From JACCXG01 sp963785755 (lineage in GTDB: Bacteria; Acidobacteriota; Vicinamibacteria; Vicinamibacterales; 2-12-FULL-66-21), in the NCBI GenBank assembly GCA_963785755.1, contig CAWAXG010000061.1, forward strand, positions 1-16,593: a DNA stretch of 16,593 nucleotides, read 5' to 3'. A program made the translations under genes and the position numbers. Positions 1-7,838 of the stretch are shown here, one piece after another. The notes beneath the pieces were generated by a model, which made no database searches, was not told where the DNA came from, and worked only from the letters and a program-made list of their open reading frames with translations. The first letter of the stretch is position 1. Every line of letters starts with the position of its first letter.

Positions 1-1005
1 CCAGGCGAATACGAAGCGCTCGTCAGGAAGATGGTGGAGGCGCGCATCACCTTGTCTGCCGTCGCCGTCGGGCCGTCGGCGGATCCCGAGCTGCTCCGCA
101 ATCTGGCGAACTGGGGCAAGGGCCGCTCCTACGCCGTCGCCGACGCGACGCAGGTCCCGGAGATCTTCGTCAAGGAGGCCAAGAACGCGATCTCGCCGGC
201 CTTCGACGAGAAGGTCATCAAGCCGGTCGTGAAAACGCCGGGCTTTCTGACGGGCGTGGATCTCGCGCGCATTCCCACCTTGAAAGGCCGCACGGCCACC
301 GTCCTCAAGGACGATGCGATGGAGCTGCTCGCGACCGACGAAGAGGATCCGCTGCTCGCGTTCTGGCCCGTCGGCCTCGGCCGGACCGCGGTGTTCGCGT
401 CGGACGTCAAGGATCGCTGGGCCGCGTCGTGGGTCACGTGGCGCGGCTACGGACCGTTCTTCGCGTCAGTCGCACGCGCGCTGCAGCGCCAGCGCACGCC
501 GCTGGTCGCGCTCGAGCTGTTCGAGGGCCCGATTCGCGGCAACACGCGCACCGTGTCGATCGCCGTCGAGGCCCGTGCACCCGACGGTCAGTATCGCAAT
601 CTGCAGAATCCCGTCCTTCAGGTCCGCGCCGCCGACGCGACCACGCCTGCGCGGCTGACGGCCCGGCAGGTCTCTCCGGGCAGGTACCAGGCGACGGTCG
701 TCGCCGACGCGACGCAGCCGCTCACCGTCTCCGTCGAGGGCGCCGCGGCCGGCACCGGGATTACGTCACGGACCGTCCTGCCTGATGCGGCAGCGGAGTA
801 CCGCTTTCGTCCGCCCGACGAAGGGCTGCTCCGCTCGATCGCGTCGTCCACGGGGGGCGCCTACCATCCCGACGCCGCCGCGCTCGCCAACGCGGCGGGC
901 GATCGGCGGACGCAACGCCGCCCCCTCTGGCCCTCGCTCGTCAGTCTCGCGCTGCTGCTGTGGTTCGCCGACCTCGTCCTCCGCCGCGTCCGGGTCTTCG
1001 AATAA
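1..1005 (+). CDS. C-terminal part of a membrane VWA / glutamine amidotransferase-like protein (5' partial)
   Basis: The frame is open to the left edge, so this is the end of a longer protein; the ATG at 31 is internal. The first residues (ITLSAVAVG, then LLRNLANWGKGRSYAV) match the last strand and helix of a von Willebrand factor A domain, where the family usually has a 'G-G-Y/F' turn before a description of the metric's status. The central stretch (DPLLAFWPVGLGRTAVFASD through GYGPFFASVARAL) resembles the glutamine-amidotransferase-like half seen in large VWA membrane proteins of Acidobacteriota and Planctomycetes. A beta-rich domain follows, and one hydrophobic segment near residues 300-318 (LVSLALLLWFADLVL) ends in RRVRVFE, so the C-terminus is anchored with a short basic tail. 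Such proteins are often near BatA-like/MoxR gene sets; the upstream genes are not visible. Function is unknown. Confidence 0.75.
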   Translation, partial: PGEYEALVRKMVEARITLSAVAVGPSADPELLRNLANWGKGRSYAVADATQVPEIFVKEAKNAISPAFDEKVIKPVVKTPGFLTGVDLARIPTLKGRTATVLKDDAMELLATDEEDPLLAFWPVGLGRTAVFASDVKDRWAASWVTWRGYGPFFASVARALQRQRTPLVALELFEGPIRGNTRTVSIAVEARAPDGQYRNLQNPVLQVRAADATTPARLTARQVSPGRYQATVVADATQPLTVSVEGAAAGTGITSRTVLPDAAAEYRFRPPDEGLLRSIASSTGGAYHPDAAALANAAGDRRTQRRPLWPSLVSLALLLWFADLVLRRVRVFE

Positions 1006-1161
1006 CCGCGGGGCAGATCGTTATTCCTCCTCCACCTGCAATCGACTTCGCTGCCGAAAATCGAGTAGGAGGAACTCCGCGAACGGGAGGACGGGAGGAA
1101 AGAACGTCGATCGGACGCGAGGCGATGCGAGGGTTCGCCTACTATTGAGGCGACGATTCGC

Positions 1162-2391
1162 ATGCTGACACTCGATCAGGTCCACACCGTCGCGTTTGCC
1201 GGCCTCATCCTCTTTCTCGGCTACGGCATCCGGCGCGTCATTCCGATCCTCGCCCGCTACAACATCCCCGCGCCGGTCGTCGGCGGCCTGCTGGTCGCGA
1301 CGGTGATCACCATCATGCGCGCGCGCGGCGTGACCCTGTTCACCTTCAATACGGGCCTGCAGACGCCGCTGATGATCGCGTTTTTCACTTCCATCGGGTT
1401 TGGCGCAAGCCTGGCGCTGCTGCGTGTCGGTGGACCCGCGGTGCTGGTGTTCTTTCTCCTCTCGACCGCCATGGCGGTCGCGCAGAATGCGATCGGGGCT
1501 GGAGTCGCGCTGGCTCTCGGTCAACCGCCGCTCCTCGGCGTGCTCGCGGGTTCGGTGACGCTGACCGGGGGCCCGGCCACAGGACTGGCCTTTGCCCCGC
1601 TGTTCGAAGCGGCCGGCATCCAGGGCGCCGCAACGCTGGCCGTCGCCGCCGCGATGGTCGGCATCGTGTCCGGCGGCATCGTGGGAGCGCCCCTCGGAAC
1701 GTGGCTGATCGGCCGCACGAGAACGGAACGCGCCACGCCGCCTGCGCGCGGCCGCGTTCCGGTTGCCTCGAACATTGCCGAAGATCAGATGGCCGAGCCG
1801 CCGCTGCGCGCGCCCGAGGGGGAGGACGTCGAAGCCTACGGTCTCCTCAAGGCCGTCGTGCTGATTCTCGTCTCGATGTGGATCGGATCGTGGCTCACGG
1901 TCTGGTTCGCGTCCGTCGGCATCACGCTGCCGGCATATATTGGCGCCATGCTGATCGCGGCGGCGTTTCGCAACCTGGACGATGCCACGAAAGTGATCGG
2001 CATCTCACAGCGGACGATCGACGATCTCGGCGGCACGGCACTGTCCCTGTTTCTCGTGATGGCGTTGATGACGCTGCGTCTCTGGGATCTGGTCGGGCTG
2101 GCGGTGCCGCTCGTCATCATGCTTGCCGCCCAGGTGATCGCCATCGCTCTGGTTGCGGCTGGGCCCGTCTTCAGGGTGATGGGAGGGGATTACGAGGCCG
2201 CGGTCATGTCCGGCGGATTCGTCGGCTTCATGCTCGGGACGACGGCCAACGCGATGGCCAACATGGAAGCGCTGGTTCAGCGATACGGCCCGGCGCCGAA
2301 GGCCTTCCTCGTCGTGCCGATGGTCGGCGCATTCTTCATCGACTTCACCAACGCGCTCATCATTACACTGTTCTTGAATCTCTGGCGGTGA
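1162..2391 (+). CDS. gltS: Sodium/glutamate symporter, GltS family
   Basis: Predicted inner-membrane Na+-coupled glutamate importer. The 409-residue length is close to E. coli GltS (about 401). The N-terminus LFLGYGIRRVIPILARYNIP followed by APVVGGLL is the family's first helix and re-entrant region. Two inverted halves are visible: the first has GSVTLTGGPATGLAFAP with the GGPAT motif, and the second has GDYEAAVMSGGFVGFMLGTT. About ten to twelve hydrophobic segments are present, with a polar loop near residues 185-225. The start ATG is preceded by GAGG about 11 bases upstream. The gene stands 156 bp after the VWA gene and is followed at once by another membrane protein, but a shared role is not evident. 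Residues look intact, with no frameshift. Confidence in the family is high; glutamate as the real substrate is inferred. Confidence 0.93.
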   Translation: MLTLDQVHTVAFAGLILFLGYGIRRVIPILARYNIPAPVVGGLLVATVITIMRARGVTLFTFNTGLQTPLMIAFFTSIGFGASLALLRVGGPAVLVFFLLSTAMAVAQNAIGAGVALALGQPPLLGVLAGSVTLTGGPATGLAFAPLFEAAGIQGAATLAVAAAMVGIVSGGIVGAPLGTWLIGRTRTERATPPARGRVPVASNIAEDQMAEPPLRAPEGEDVEAYGLLKAVVLILVSMWIGSWLTVWFASVGITLPAYIGAMLIAAAFRNLDDATKVIGISQRTIDDLGGTALSLFLVMALMTLRLWDLVGLAVPLVIMLAAQVIAIALVAAGPVFRVMGGDYEAAVMSGGFVGFMLGTTANAMANMEALVQRYGPAPKAFLVVPMVGAFFIDFTNALIITLFLNLWR

Positions 2392-2490
2392 TCTGATCTG
2401 ATAACTCGCCCACTGCCCGACGCTGCGATGCCAGACAGCAGTTTTGCCCAGCCTCAACCGGATCCACCTCGACCGCCTCCCGGGACGGAG

Positions 2491-4125
2491 ATGTCGACGA
2501 CCTCCGGACCGACCGGATCTCAGCGATGGCTGCGCCGCGCCGCGGTGACCGGTCTGTTCACGGCCTTGACCGCGATCATGACCTGGCCGCAGCCGCTGGT
2601 CATGAGCACGCACGCTGTGAGCCACCACGACGTGCCCTTCAACCTCTGGCGGCTCCGCTGGATCGCCCATGCGCTGGCAACTTCCCCGCAACGACTGTTC
2701 GACGGCAACATCTTCTACCCCGAACGGAACGCCCTCACGCTCTCGGACGCGCTGCTCTTCGAAGGGATCCTCGCCGCGCCACTGTTCTGGCTGGGACTTC
2801 CGCCGATGCTCGTGCACAACCTGCTGCTGCTCGGCGCCCTCGTCGCCTCGGCCTGGGGCATGTTCGTGCTCGCCGAGCACCTCTCCGGAAGCCGCGCCGC
2901 TGCCGTCCTGGCCGCCATCGTGTTCTCGTTCGCGCCCTATCGCTTCGAACACTACATGCACATGGAGCTGCAATGGGCGATGTGGATTCCGTGGGCGTTC
3001 TGGGCGCTGCAACGGACGATTGAAACCGGCGCCGTCAAGTACGGAGTCCTGACCGGCATCTTCACGTCGCTGCAGGTGGTGTCTTGCATCTACTACGGTA
3101 TGTTCCTGGGTTTGCTGTTGCCGGTCGTCGCGATCGTGCAACTGCTGGCGCTGCCGAGACATGACGCGGTGAGAATCCTGCGGCGGCTCGCGATCGGCGC
3201 GATCATTGCCGGCTGCACGTCAGCGCTGTATGCGATGCCGTACTCGCGCCAGTCCGCGCGTGTTGGCGCACGAGAGGTCCCCGAGGTGACCAGGTACAGC
3301 GCAAAGCCGCGGGATTATCTGGTCGCGACCGAAAGCAATCTTCTCTATGCCGAGCGCCGCGGTCAAGCCGAGCGCCGCCTGTTCCCGGGAGTCATCCCCC
3401 CGCTCCTCGCGCTCATCGGCCTGCTCCTCGTCAGGCCACGGACAACGATGGTCGCGTATGCGATCGGCGGAGCCGCGGCATTCGAGTTTTCCCTCGGCAT
3501 GCACGGCTTGGTATATCCCATTCTGTACGAGCACGTCGGCGCATTACAGGCGCTTCGCGCGCCCGCTCGAGCCTCGATCTACGCGCTGTTCTGCCTGGGC
3601 GTCCTGGCCGCGCATGGCTACGCCGCGATCAAGTCAACGTTGCCATCGCGGTTCCACGGCGTGCTCGCCTCCGGGCTCGTCGCGCTGCTGGTGATCGAGT
3701 ATTGGGTCGCGCCGCTGGGACTGGTTCCCTATCCCAACCAGCCACCGTCGCTTTACAGGTGGCTGGCCCGCCAGCGCCATGGCGTCGTCGCGCATTTTCC
3801 GATGCCGAAAGGGTCGAACTTGCCGGGCCGCGACCCGATCTATGCGTACATGTCGACGTTTCATTGGAAGCCGCTGCTGAACGGCTACAGCGGCTACTAT
3901 CCGCGTTCCTACCTGACGCGCCTGGATGCGCTGGAGCGATTTCCCGCACGGCCCGCGATCGATCTGCTGCGTAACAGCCATGTTGCCTACGTCGTAGTTC
4001 ACGCCGACGGATACCAGCCTGCAGAATTCGAGAGTATCCTTCAGGCTTTGACTGAATCGGGGTTGCGGAATATTGGACAGTTCGACGCCGAGTCCGGTCA
4101 GGTGACCGTGTTCCGCATGCGATAA
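2491..4125 (+). CDS. Polytopic membrane protein, possible GT-C-type glycosyltransferase-like protein
   Basis: This protein has about 544 residues from ATG 2491, or 565 from ATG 2428. I prefer 2491 because a purine-rich GGGACGGAG lies just before it, while 2428 has no ribosome site and would add a disordered, proline-rich leader. The protein has roughly ten to twelve hydrophobic segments and then a soluble C-terminal region of about 130 residues. The first periplasmic loop carries SHHDVPFNLWRLRWIAHAL, followed by NIFYPERNALTLSDALLFE; an acidic residue soon after the first helix is typical of GT-C glycosyltransferases that use lipid-linked sugars. The C-terminal part (YAYMSTFHWKPLLNGYSGYY) is like the end of many uncharacterised bacterial membrane proteins of this layout. 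I cannot name a substrate. It could equally be a YfhO-like or unassigned membrane protein. Confidence 0.72.
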   Translation: MSTTSGPTGSQRWLRRAAVTGLFTALTAIMTWPQPLVMSTHAVSHHDVPFNLWRLRWIAHALATSPQRLFDGNIFYPERNALTLSDALLFEGILAAPLFWLGLPPMLVHNLLLLGALVASAWGMFVLAEHLSGSRAAAVLAAIVFSFAPYRFEHYMHMELQWAMWIPWAFWALQRTIETGAVKYGVLTGIFTSLQVVSCIYYGMFLGLLLPVVAIVQLLALPRHDAVRILRRLAIGAIIAGCTSALYAMPYSRQSARVGAREVPEVTRYSAKPRDYLVATESNLLYAERRGQAERRLFPGVIPPLLALIGLLLVRPRTTMVAYAIGGAAAFEFSLGMHGLVYPILYEHVGALQALRAPARASIYALFCLGVLAAHGYAAIKSTLPSRFHGVLASGLVALLVIEYWVAPLGLVPYPNQPPSLYRWLARQRHGVVAHFPMPKGSNLPGRDPIYAYMSTFHWKPLLNGYSGYYPRSYLTRLDALERFPARPAIDLLRNSHVAYVVVHADGYQPAEFESILQALTESGLRNIGQFDAESGQVTVFRMR

Positions 4126-4183
4126 CCTGGGCCACGATTCTGCTACGATGACGCCGCCGCGCGTCGGTGAGCGCGGCCCTGAC

Positions 4184-4188
4184 AGGAG
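4184..4188 (+). promoter_or_regulatory. Shine-Dalgarno site that decides the start of the lectin-like gene
   Basis: AGGAG lies directly against the ATG at 4189, which is too close for that start, but it is 6 bases from the second in-frame ATG at 4195. This favours 4195 as the start. Confidence 0.7.
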
Positions 4189-4194
4189 ATGGCT

Positions 4195-4908
4195 ATGAGT
4201 CGGTTTCGCATCACAGGTACTGCCATTGCGTCGTTGATCATCGGCGCGGCATTCGCTATGCCTGAAGCACGTCAGCAGGCACCGAAGCCCCCCGCCCCCG
4301 CTGCAACGCAGCCAGCACAGCCGATGACGTTCTTCATCACGAGCGCCGGCCTCGGCAAGGGCGCGAACCTCGGCGGTCTGGCCGGAGCCGACGCGCATTG
4401 CCAGGCCCTGGCGACGGCCGCCGGCGCGACCGGGCGCACCTGGCGCGCCTATCTCAGCACGCAGGGCGCGAATGCGGTCAACGCCCGTGATCGCATCGGC
4501 AAGGGGCCATGGCACAACGTGAAGGGCCAGCCGGTCGCGCGGGATCTCGAGCACTTGCATGGAGACACGCTGGATCTCGCGCGCACCGGGAACCAGCTGT
4601 CGCGCGTCACGGCGCTGACCGAGAAGGGCGAACGCGTCAGCGGAGCCGGCGACACGCCGAATCTGCACGACATCCTGACCGGGTCGCAGCCCGATGGCCG
4701 CGCCTACACGGATAGCCAGGACCACACCTGCAACAACTGGACGAGCGAGGATGCCGGGTCCGCACAGGTCGGCCATCACGATCGCGCCGGCGGCCCGAGC
4801 GTGTCGTGGAACTCGGTCCACGCCAGCAAGGGATGCAGTCAGCAGGGGCTCGTCTCGACGGGCGGCGCCGGGCTTTTCTACTGCTTCGCGACGGGCGAAC
4901 AGCGCTGA
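4195..4908 (+). CDS. Secreted lectin-like protein (endostatin / C-type-lectin-like fold family)
   Basis: This encodes a small exported protein of 237 residues. A signal peptide is clear at residues 1-24 (a short basic start, then TGTAIASLIIGAAFAMPEA with a probable cut after the alanines), followed by a Pro/Ala/Gln-rich linker to about residue 43. The mature domain begins MTFFITSAGLGKGANLGGL and has the pattern of a widespread, poorly described bacterial family often labelled 'lectin': AGADAHCQALA, TWRAYLSTQ, the HDILTGSQPDGRAY block, CNNWTS, VGHHDR, SWNSVHASKGCSQQ and GLFYCFA. Four cysteines, in HCQ, TCNNW, GCSQ and YCF, could form two disulfides outside the cytoplasm. No catalytic motif is seen; a binding role is only inferred from the family name. 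A long hairpin at 4941-4968 closes the unit. Confidence 0.75.
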   Translation: MSRFRITGTAIASLIIGAAFAMPEARQQAPKPPAPAATQPAQPMTFFITSAGLGKGANLGGLAGADAHCQALATAAGATGRTWRAYLSTQGANAVNARDRIGKGPWHNVKGQPVARDLEHLHGDTLDLARTGNQLSRVTALTEKGERVSGAGDTPNLHDILTGSQPDGRAYTDSQDHTCNNWTSEDAGSAQVGHHDRAGGPSVSWNSVHASKGCSQQGLVSTGGAGLFYCFATGEQR

Positions 4909-4940
4909 CGTTTTCGGGTCCAGTCGGTTACCCCCTCGAT

Positions 4941-4968
4941 GGCCGAGCCGCCTCCCCGCGGCTCGGCC
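4941..4968 (+). terminator. Strong hairpin downstream of the lectin-like gene
   Basis: The stem GGCCGAGCCGC (4941-4951) pairs perfectly over 11 bp with GCGGCTCGGCC (4958-4968) around a 6-base loop. No T-run follows on the plus strand, so it is a U-less terminator candidate or an RNA 3'-end stabiliser. It sits 32 bp after the stop and separates this unit from the sdh operon. Confidence 0.6.
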
Positions 4969-4982
4969 GCTCAGCAATCCAC

Positions 4983-5013
4983 TCCATTCGTAGTATCGTT
5001 TTCGCAAATAATT
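4983..5013 (+). promoter_or_regulatory. A/T-rich patch, possible promoter zone of the sdh operon
   Basis: This is the only clearly A/T-rich stretch in the 189-bp gap before sdhC. AATAAT at 5007-5012 could serve as a -10 box, but no good -35 box lies at the right distance. It is placed between the strong hairpin and the first sdh gene, where a promoter is expected. The call rests on location and base composition only. Confidence 0.25.
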
Positions 5014-5097
5014 GAGTGAGATCTCGATTTTCTGTACGCCGACCCCGGCACGATCGGGGACTCGACGATCGAGATCTGACTCCAGCAGAGGGACTTG

Positions 5098-5907
5098 ATG
5101 GCGCAGACGGTGATCCCGCTCCAGCAGCGGGGGTTCGGCGAAACAATGCGGCGCGACGCCTGGTGGGTGCAGCCGCTGGTGACGTTCGTGATTCTCGGGG
5201 GGTTCGTCGTCTACGCGACCTGGGCGGCGCTGCAGGGCAATCATTACGAATACGGCCCCTACCTCTCGCCCTTCTATTCCCCACTCCTCTTCGGCGAGGG
5301 GCCGCACAGCTGGTTCGGGGCCTGGCCGCAGCCGGGATGGTGGCCGGGGGCGCTGCCGTTTTCGGCCGCGATGTTGATCCTCTGGGCGCCGGGCGGTTTC
5401 CGCTTCACCTGCTACTACTACCGCGGCGCCTACTACAAAGCCTTCTGGGCGGATCCGCCGTCGTGCGCGGTCGGGGAACCGCGCAAGAAGTATCTCGGCG
5501 AGAACACGTTCCCGCTGGTCTTCCAGAACATCCATCGCTACTTCCTCTACCTCGCGCTCGGGTTCCTCATCGTCCTGACCTACGACGTGTGGGTCGCCAT
5601 GTGGTTCCCCGATCCGGCCACCGGCCAGCGCACGTTCGGCATCGGCGTCGGCACAATCGTGCTCGCGATCAACGTGGTTCTGCTCTCCGGCTATACGCTC
5701 GGGTGCCACTCACTGCGCCATCTGGTGGGAGGCCGGCTGGATCAGTTCTCCGGGCGGCCGGTGCAAACGAAACTGTACGATGCGGCCTGCGCGCTCAACT
5801 GCAACCACAGCCGATGGGCCTGGGCGAGCCTGTTCTCGGTCGCGCTCGCTGATGTCTACGTCCGCCTCTGCTCGATGGGCGTGCTCACCGACTGGAGGAT
5901 CATCTGA
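5098..5907 (+). CDS. sdhC: Succinate dehydrogenase membrane-anchor subunit, Sdh1 (Rieske-type) class
   Basis: Predicted membrane anchor and quinone-site subunit of succinate dehydrogenase, 269 residues from the ATG at 5098. AGAGGGA lies 4-5 bases upstream, and the TTG at 5095 is an alternative. It has about five hydrophobic segments. Characteristic strings are YGPYLSPFYSPLLFGEGPH, GFRFTCYYYRGAYYKAFWAD and NIHRYFLYLAL. It resembles the anchor of mycobacterial Sdh1 (Rv0249c type, about 270 residues), not the short E. coli SdhC/SdhD pair. From established work as I recall it, the M. smegmatis Sdh1 anchor holds a membrane-embedded Rieske-type [2Fe-2S] cluster bound by two Cys and two His. Candidate ligands here are C203/H204/H208 (GCHSLRH) and C231/C235/H237 (CALNCNH); which of them bind metal cannot be decided by eye. 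The stop overlaps the proposed sdhA start. Confidence 0.85.
   Translation: MAQTVIPLQQRGFGETMRRDAWWVQPLVTFVILGGFVVYATWAALQGNHYEYGPYLSPFYSPLLFGEGPHSWFGAWPQPGWWPGALPFSAAMLILWAPGGFRFTCYYYRGAYYKAFWADPPSCAVGEPRKKYLGENTFPLVFQNIHRYFLYLALGFLIVLTYDVWVAMWFPDPATGQRTFGIGVGTIVLAINVVLLSGYTLGCHSLRHLVGGRLDQFSGRPVQTKLYDAACALNCNHSRWAWASLFSVALADVYVRLCSMGVLTDWRII
5894..5898 (+). promoter_or_regulatory. Shine-Dalgarno site pointing to a CTG start of sdhA
   Basis: GGAGG lies 5 bases before CTG 5904 inside the last codons of sdhC. No ATG, GTG or TTG is available in the sdhA frame at the correct distance. The next usual start, GTG 5931, has no comparable site. Confidence 0.6.
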
Positions 5908-7715
5908 GCTACGAAACCCACGAGCACGACGTGCTCGTCATCGGCGCCGGCGGAGCCGGACTCCGGGCGGCGATCGAAGCCTCGGCAGCTGGTGTGAAAG
6001 TCGGCCTCCTCTGCAAGTCCCTGCTGGGCAAGGCGCATACGGTGATGGCCGAAGGCGGCGTCGCGGCGGCGCTCGCGAACGTCGACGACCGAGACAGCTG
6101 GAAGGTGCACTTCGCCGACACCATGCGCGGCGGCCAGTACGTGAACAACTGGCGGATGGCGGAGCTGCACGCCAGGCAGGCGCCGGATCGGGTGCGTGAG
6201 CTCGAGGCGTGGGGCGCGGTCTTCGATCGCACCGCTGACGGCCGCATCCTGCAGCGCAACTTCGGCGGCCACAAGTACCCGCGCCTGGCGCACGTCGGCG
6301 ACCGCACCGGCCTCGAGATGATCCGCACGCTGCAGGATCACGGCATCCATCACGGCCTCGACGTGCACATGGAATTCACCGTGGTCTCGCTGCTGCTCGA
6401 CGGCGGACGCATCGCCGGCGCCTTCGGCTACGAGCGCGAGCGCGGCCGTTTCAAGGCCTTCCGCGCCAAGGCGGTCGTGCTCGCGACCGGAGGGATCGGG
6501 CGCGCCTACCGCATCACCAGCAACAGCTGGGAGGGCACCGGGGACGGCCACGCCCTGGCCTATCGCGCCGGCGCCGAGCTCATCGACATGGAGTTCGTGC
6601 AGTTCCATCCGACCGGCATGATCTGGCCCCCGAGCGTGCAGGGCATCCTCGTGACCGAAGGCGTGCGTGGCGAGGGGGGCGTCCTTCGCAACAGCCAGGG
6701 GCGCCGCTTCATGTTCGACGACATCCCCGACAACTACCGGAGCCAGACGGCTGACAACCCCGAGGAAGGCTGGCGCTACACCCAGGGGGACAAGAACGCC
6801 CGGCGGCCGCCCGAGCTCCTCACCCGCGATCACGTCGCGCGCGCCATCATGCGCGAGGTCCGCGAAGGCCGCGGCACACCGCACGGCGGCGTCTACCTCG
6901 ACATCTCGTGGATCAAGGAGAAGCTCGCGAACGCCCCGGATCACATCCGCCGCAAGCTGCCGAGCATGTACCACCAGTTCAGGGAGCTCGCGGGCCTCGA
7001 CATCACGACGACGCCGATGGAGGTGGGACCGACGACGCACTACGTGATGGGCGGGGTCAGGGTGGACGCCGACACGCAGATGTCCAGCATTGCGGGGCTG
7101 TTCGCCGCCGGCGAATGCGCGGCGGGCATCAACGGCGCCAATCGCCTCGGCGGCAACTCGCTGTCGGATCTGCTGGTCTTCGGCAAGCTCGCCGGCGAGC
7201 ATGCCGCGGCGTTCGCGAAGTCGAGCAGCCCCGCAGCCCTCGACGAGCGTCAGGTCGGGGCGGCGGCGAAGGTCGCGCTCGATCCCTTCGAGCGCGGCAA
7301 TGCCGCCGAAAACCCGTTCAAGATCCAGCAGGATCTGCAGAACCTCATGCAGGAACTGGTCGGGATCGTCCGCGACGAGCGGGAGATGCAGCAGGCGCTG
7401 ATCGGACTGAACGAGCTGACACAGCGGTCGGCACAGGCGGGAGTGACCGGGCACCGTGAATACAATCCGGGCTGGCACACGGCGCTGGATCTCGGCAATC
7501 TCCTGATTGTCTCCGAGGCCATCACGCGATCGGCGGTCGAGCGCAAGGAGAGTCGAGGCGGACATTTCCGCCAGGACTACCCGGAAAAGGATCCGGCGTT
7601 CGCGACGTTCAACATCGCGGTCCGTCGCGGCGCAGACGGGACGATGCAGGTGTCGCGGGTGCCGATTCCACCCATGCCGCCGGAGCTGAAGCAGATTATC
7701 GAAGAGAACAAATGA
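5904..7715 (+). CDS. sdhA: Succinate dehydrogenase flavoprotein subunit (probable CTG start)
   Basis: Catalytic FAD subunit that oxidises succinate to fumarate on the cytoplasmic side. The 603 residues counted from CTG 5904 give an N-terminus reading (M)SYETHEHDVLVIGAGGAG, which includes the dinucleotide-binding loop GAGGAG. The His in KAHTVMAEGG falls at residue 45, equal to the covalent-FAD His of E. coli SdhA. Further family motifs are EFVQFHPTGM, GRGTPHGGVYLDI, THYVMGGV and NRLGGNSLSDLLVFG. Starting at GTG 5931 would remove the first residues before the Rossmann strand, so CTG is preferred: a GGAGG site precedes it and it overlaps the sdhC stop as CTGA, implying translational coupling. 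The sequence matches the Rv0248c-type (Sdh1) flavoprotein, consistent with the anchor upstream. The reading frame is intact. Confidence 0.92.
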   Translation: MSYETHEHDVLVIGAGGAGLRAAIEASAAGVKVGLLCKSLLGKAHTVMAEGGVAAALANVDDRDSWKVHFADTMRGGQYVNNWRMAELHARQAPDRVRELEAWGAVFDRTADGRILQRNFGGHKYPRLAHVGDRTGLEMIRTLQDHGIHHGLDVHMEFTVVSLLLDGGRIAGAFGYERERGRFKAFRAKAVVLATGGIGRAYRITSNSWEGTGDGHALAYRAGAELIDMEFVQFHPTGMIWPPSVQGILVTEGVRGEGGVLRNSQGRRFMFDDIPDNYRSQTADNPEEGWRYTQGDKNARRPPELLTRDHVARAIMREVREGRGTPHGGVYLDISWIKEKLANAPDHIRRKLPSMYHQFRELAGLDITTTPMEVGPTTHYVMGGVRVDADTQMSSIAGLFAAGECAAGINGANRLGGNSLSDLLVFGKLAGEHAAAFAKSSSPAALDERQVGAAAKVALDPFERGNAAENPFKIQQDLQNLMQELVGIVRDEREMQQALIGLNELTQRSAQAGVTGHREYNPGWHTALDLGNLLIVSEAITRSAVERKESRGGHFRQDYPEKDPAFATFNIAVRRGADGTMQVSRVPIPPMPPELKQIIEENK

Positions 7716-7729
7716 CGAGACACCCGTAG

Positions 7730-7749
7730 CGCGAGACTTCAATCTCGCG
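7730..7749 (+). repeat. Hairpin 1 between sdhA and sdhB (REP-like)
   Basis: CGCGAGA (7730-7736) pairs perfectly with TCTCGCG (7743-7749) around the loop CTTCAA. It begins 15 bp after the sdhA stop. Sequences of the type 'GCG-G/AGACTTCA-TCTCGCG' are, from memory, frequent intergenic repeats in Acidobacteriota. It may stabilise or attenuate the mRNA between the two subunits. Confidence 0.55.
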
Positions 7750-7794
7750 TCTGACCAGCGTGACGAACCTCGATGACGCGCTGGCAAACGATTC

Positions 7795-7815
7795 CGCGGA
7801 GTCAGCAACTCCGCG
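7795..7815 (+). repeat. Hairpin 2 between sdhA and sdhB
   Basis: CGCGGAGT (7795-7802) pairs perfectly over 8 bp with ACTCCGCG (7808-7815) around the loop CAGCA. It ends shortly before AGGTGAGG (7820-7827), the likely ribosome site of sdhB, so folding could limit sdhB translation. Confidence 0.55.
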
Positions 7816-7838
7816 CAACAGGTGAGGCGTAACGAGGA

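Noticed and set aside
3634..5709. Long minus-strand open frame across three plus-strand genes
   Set aside because: It spans unrelated genes and intergenic hairpins and has low-complexity Arg/Gly/Ala content, so it is a shadow frame.
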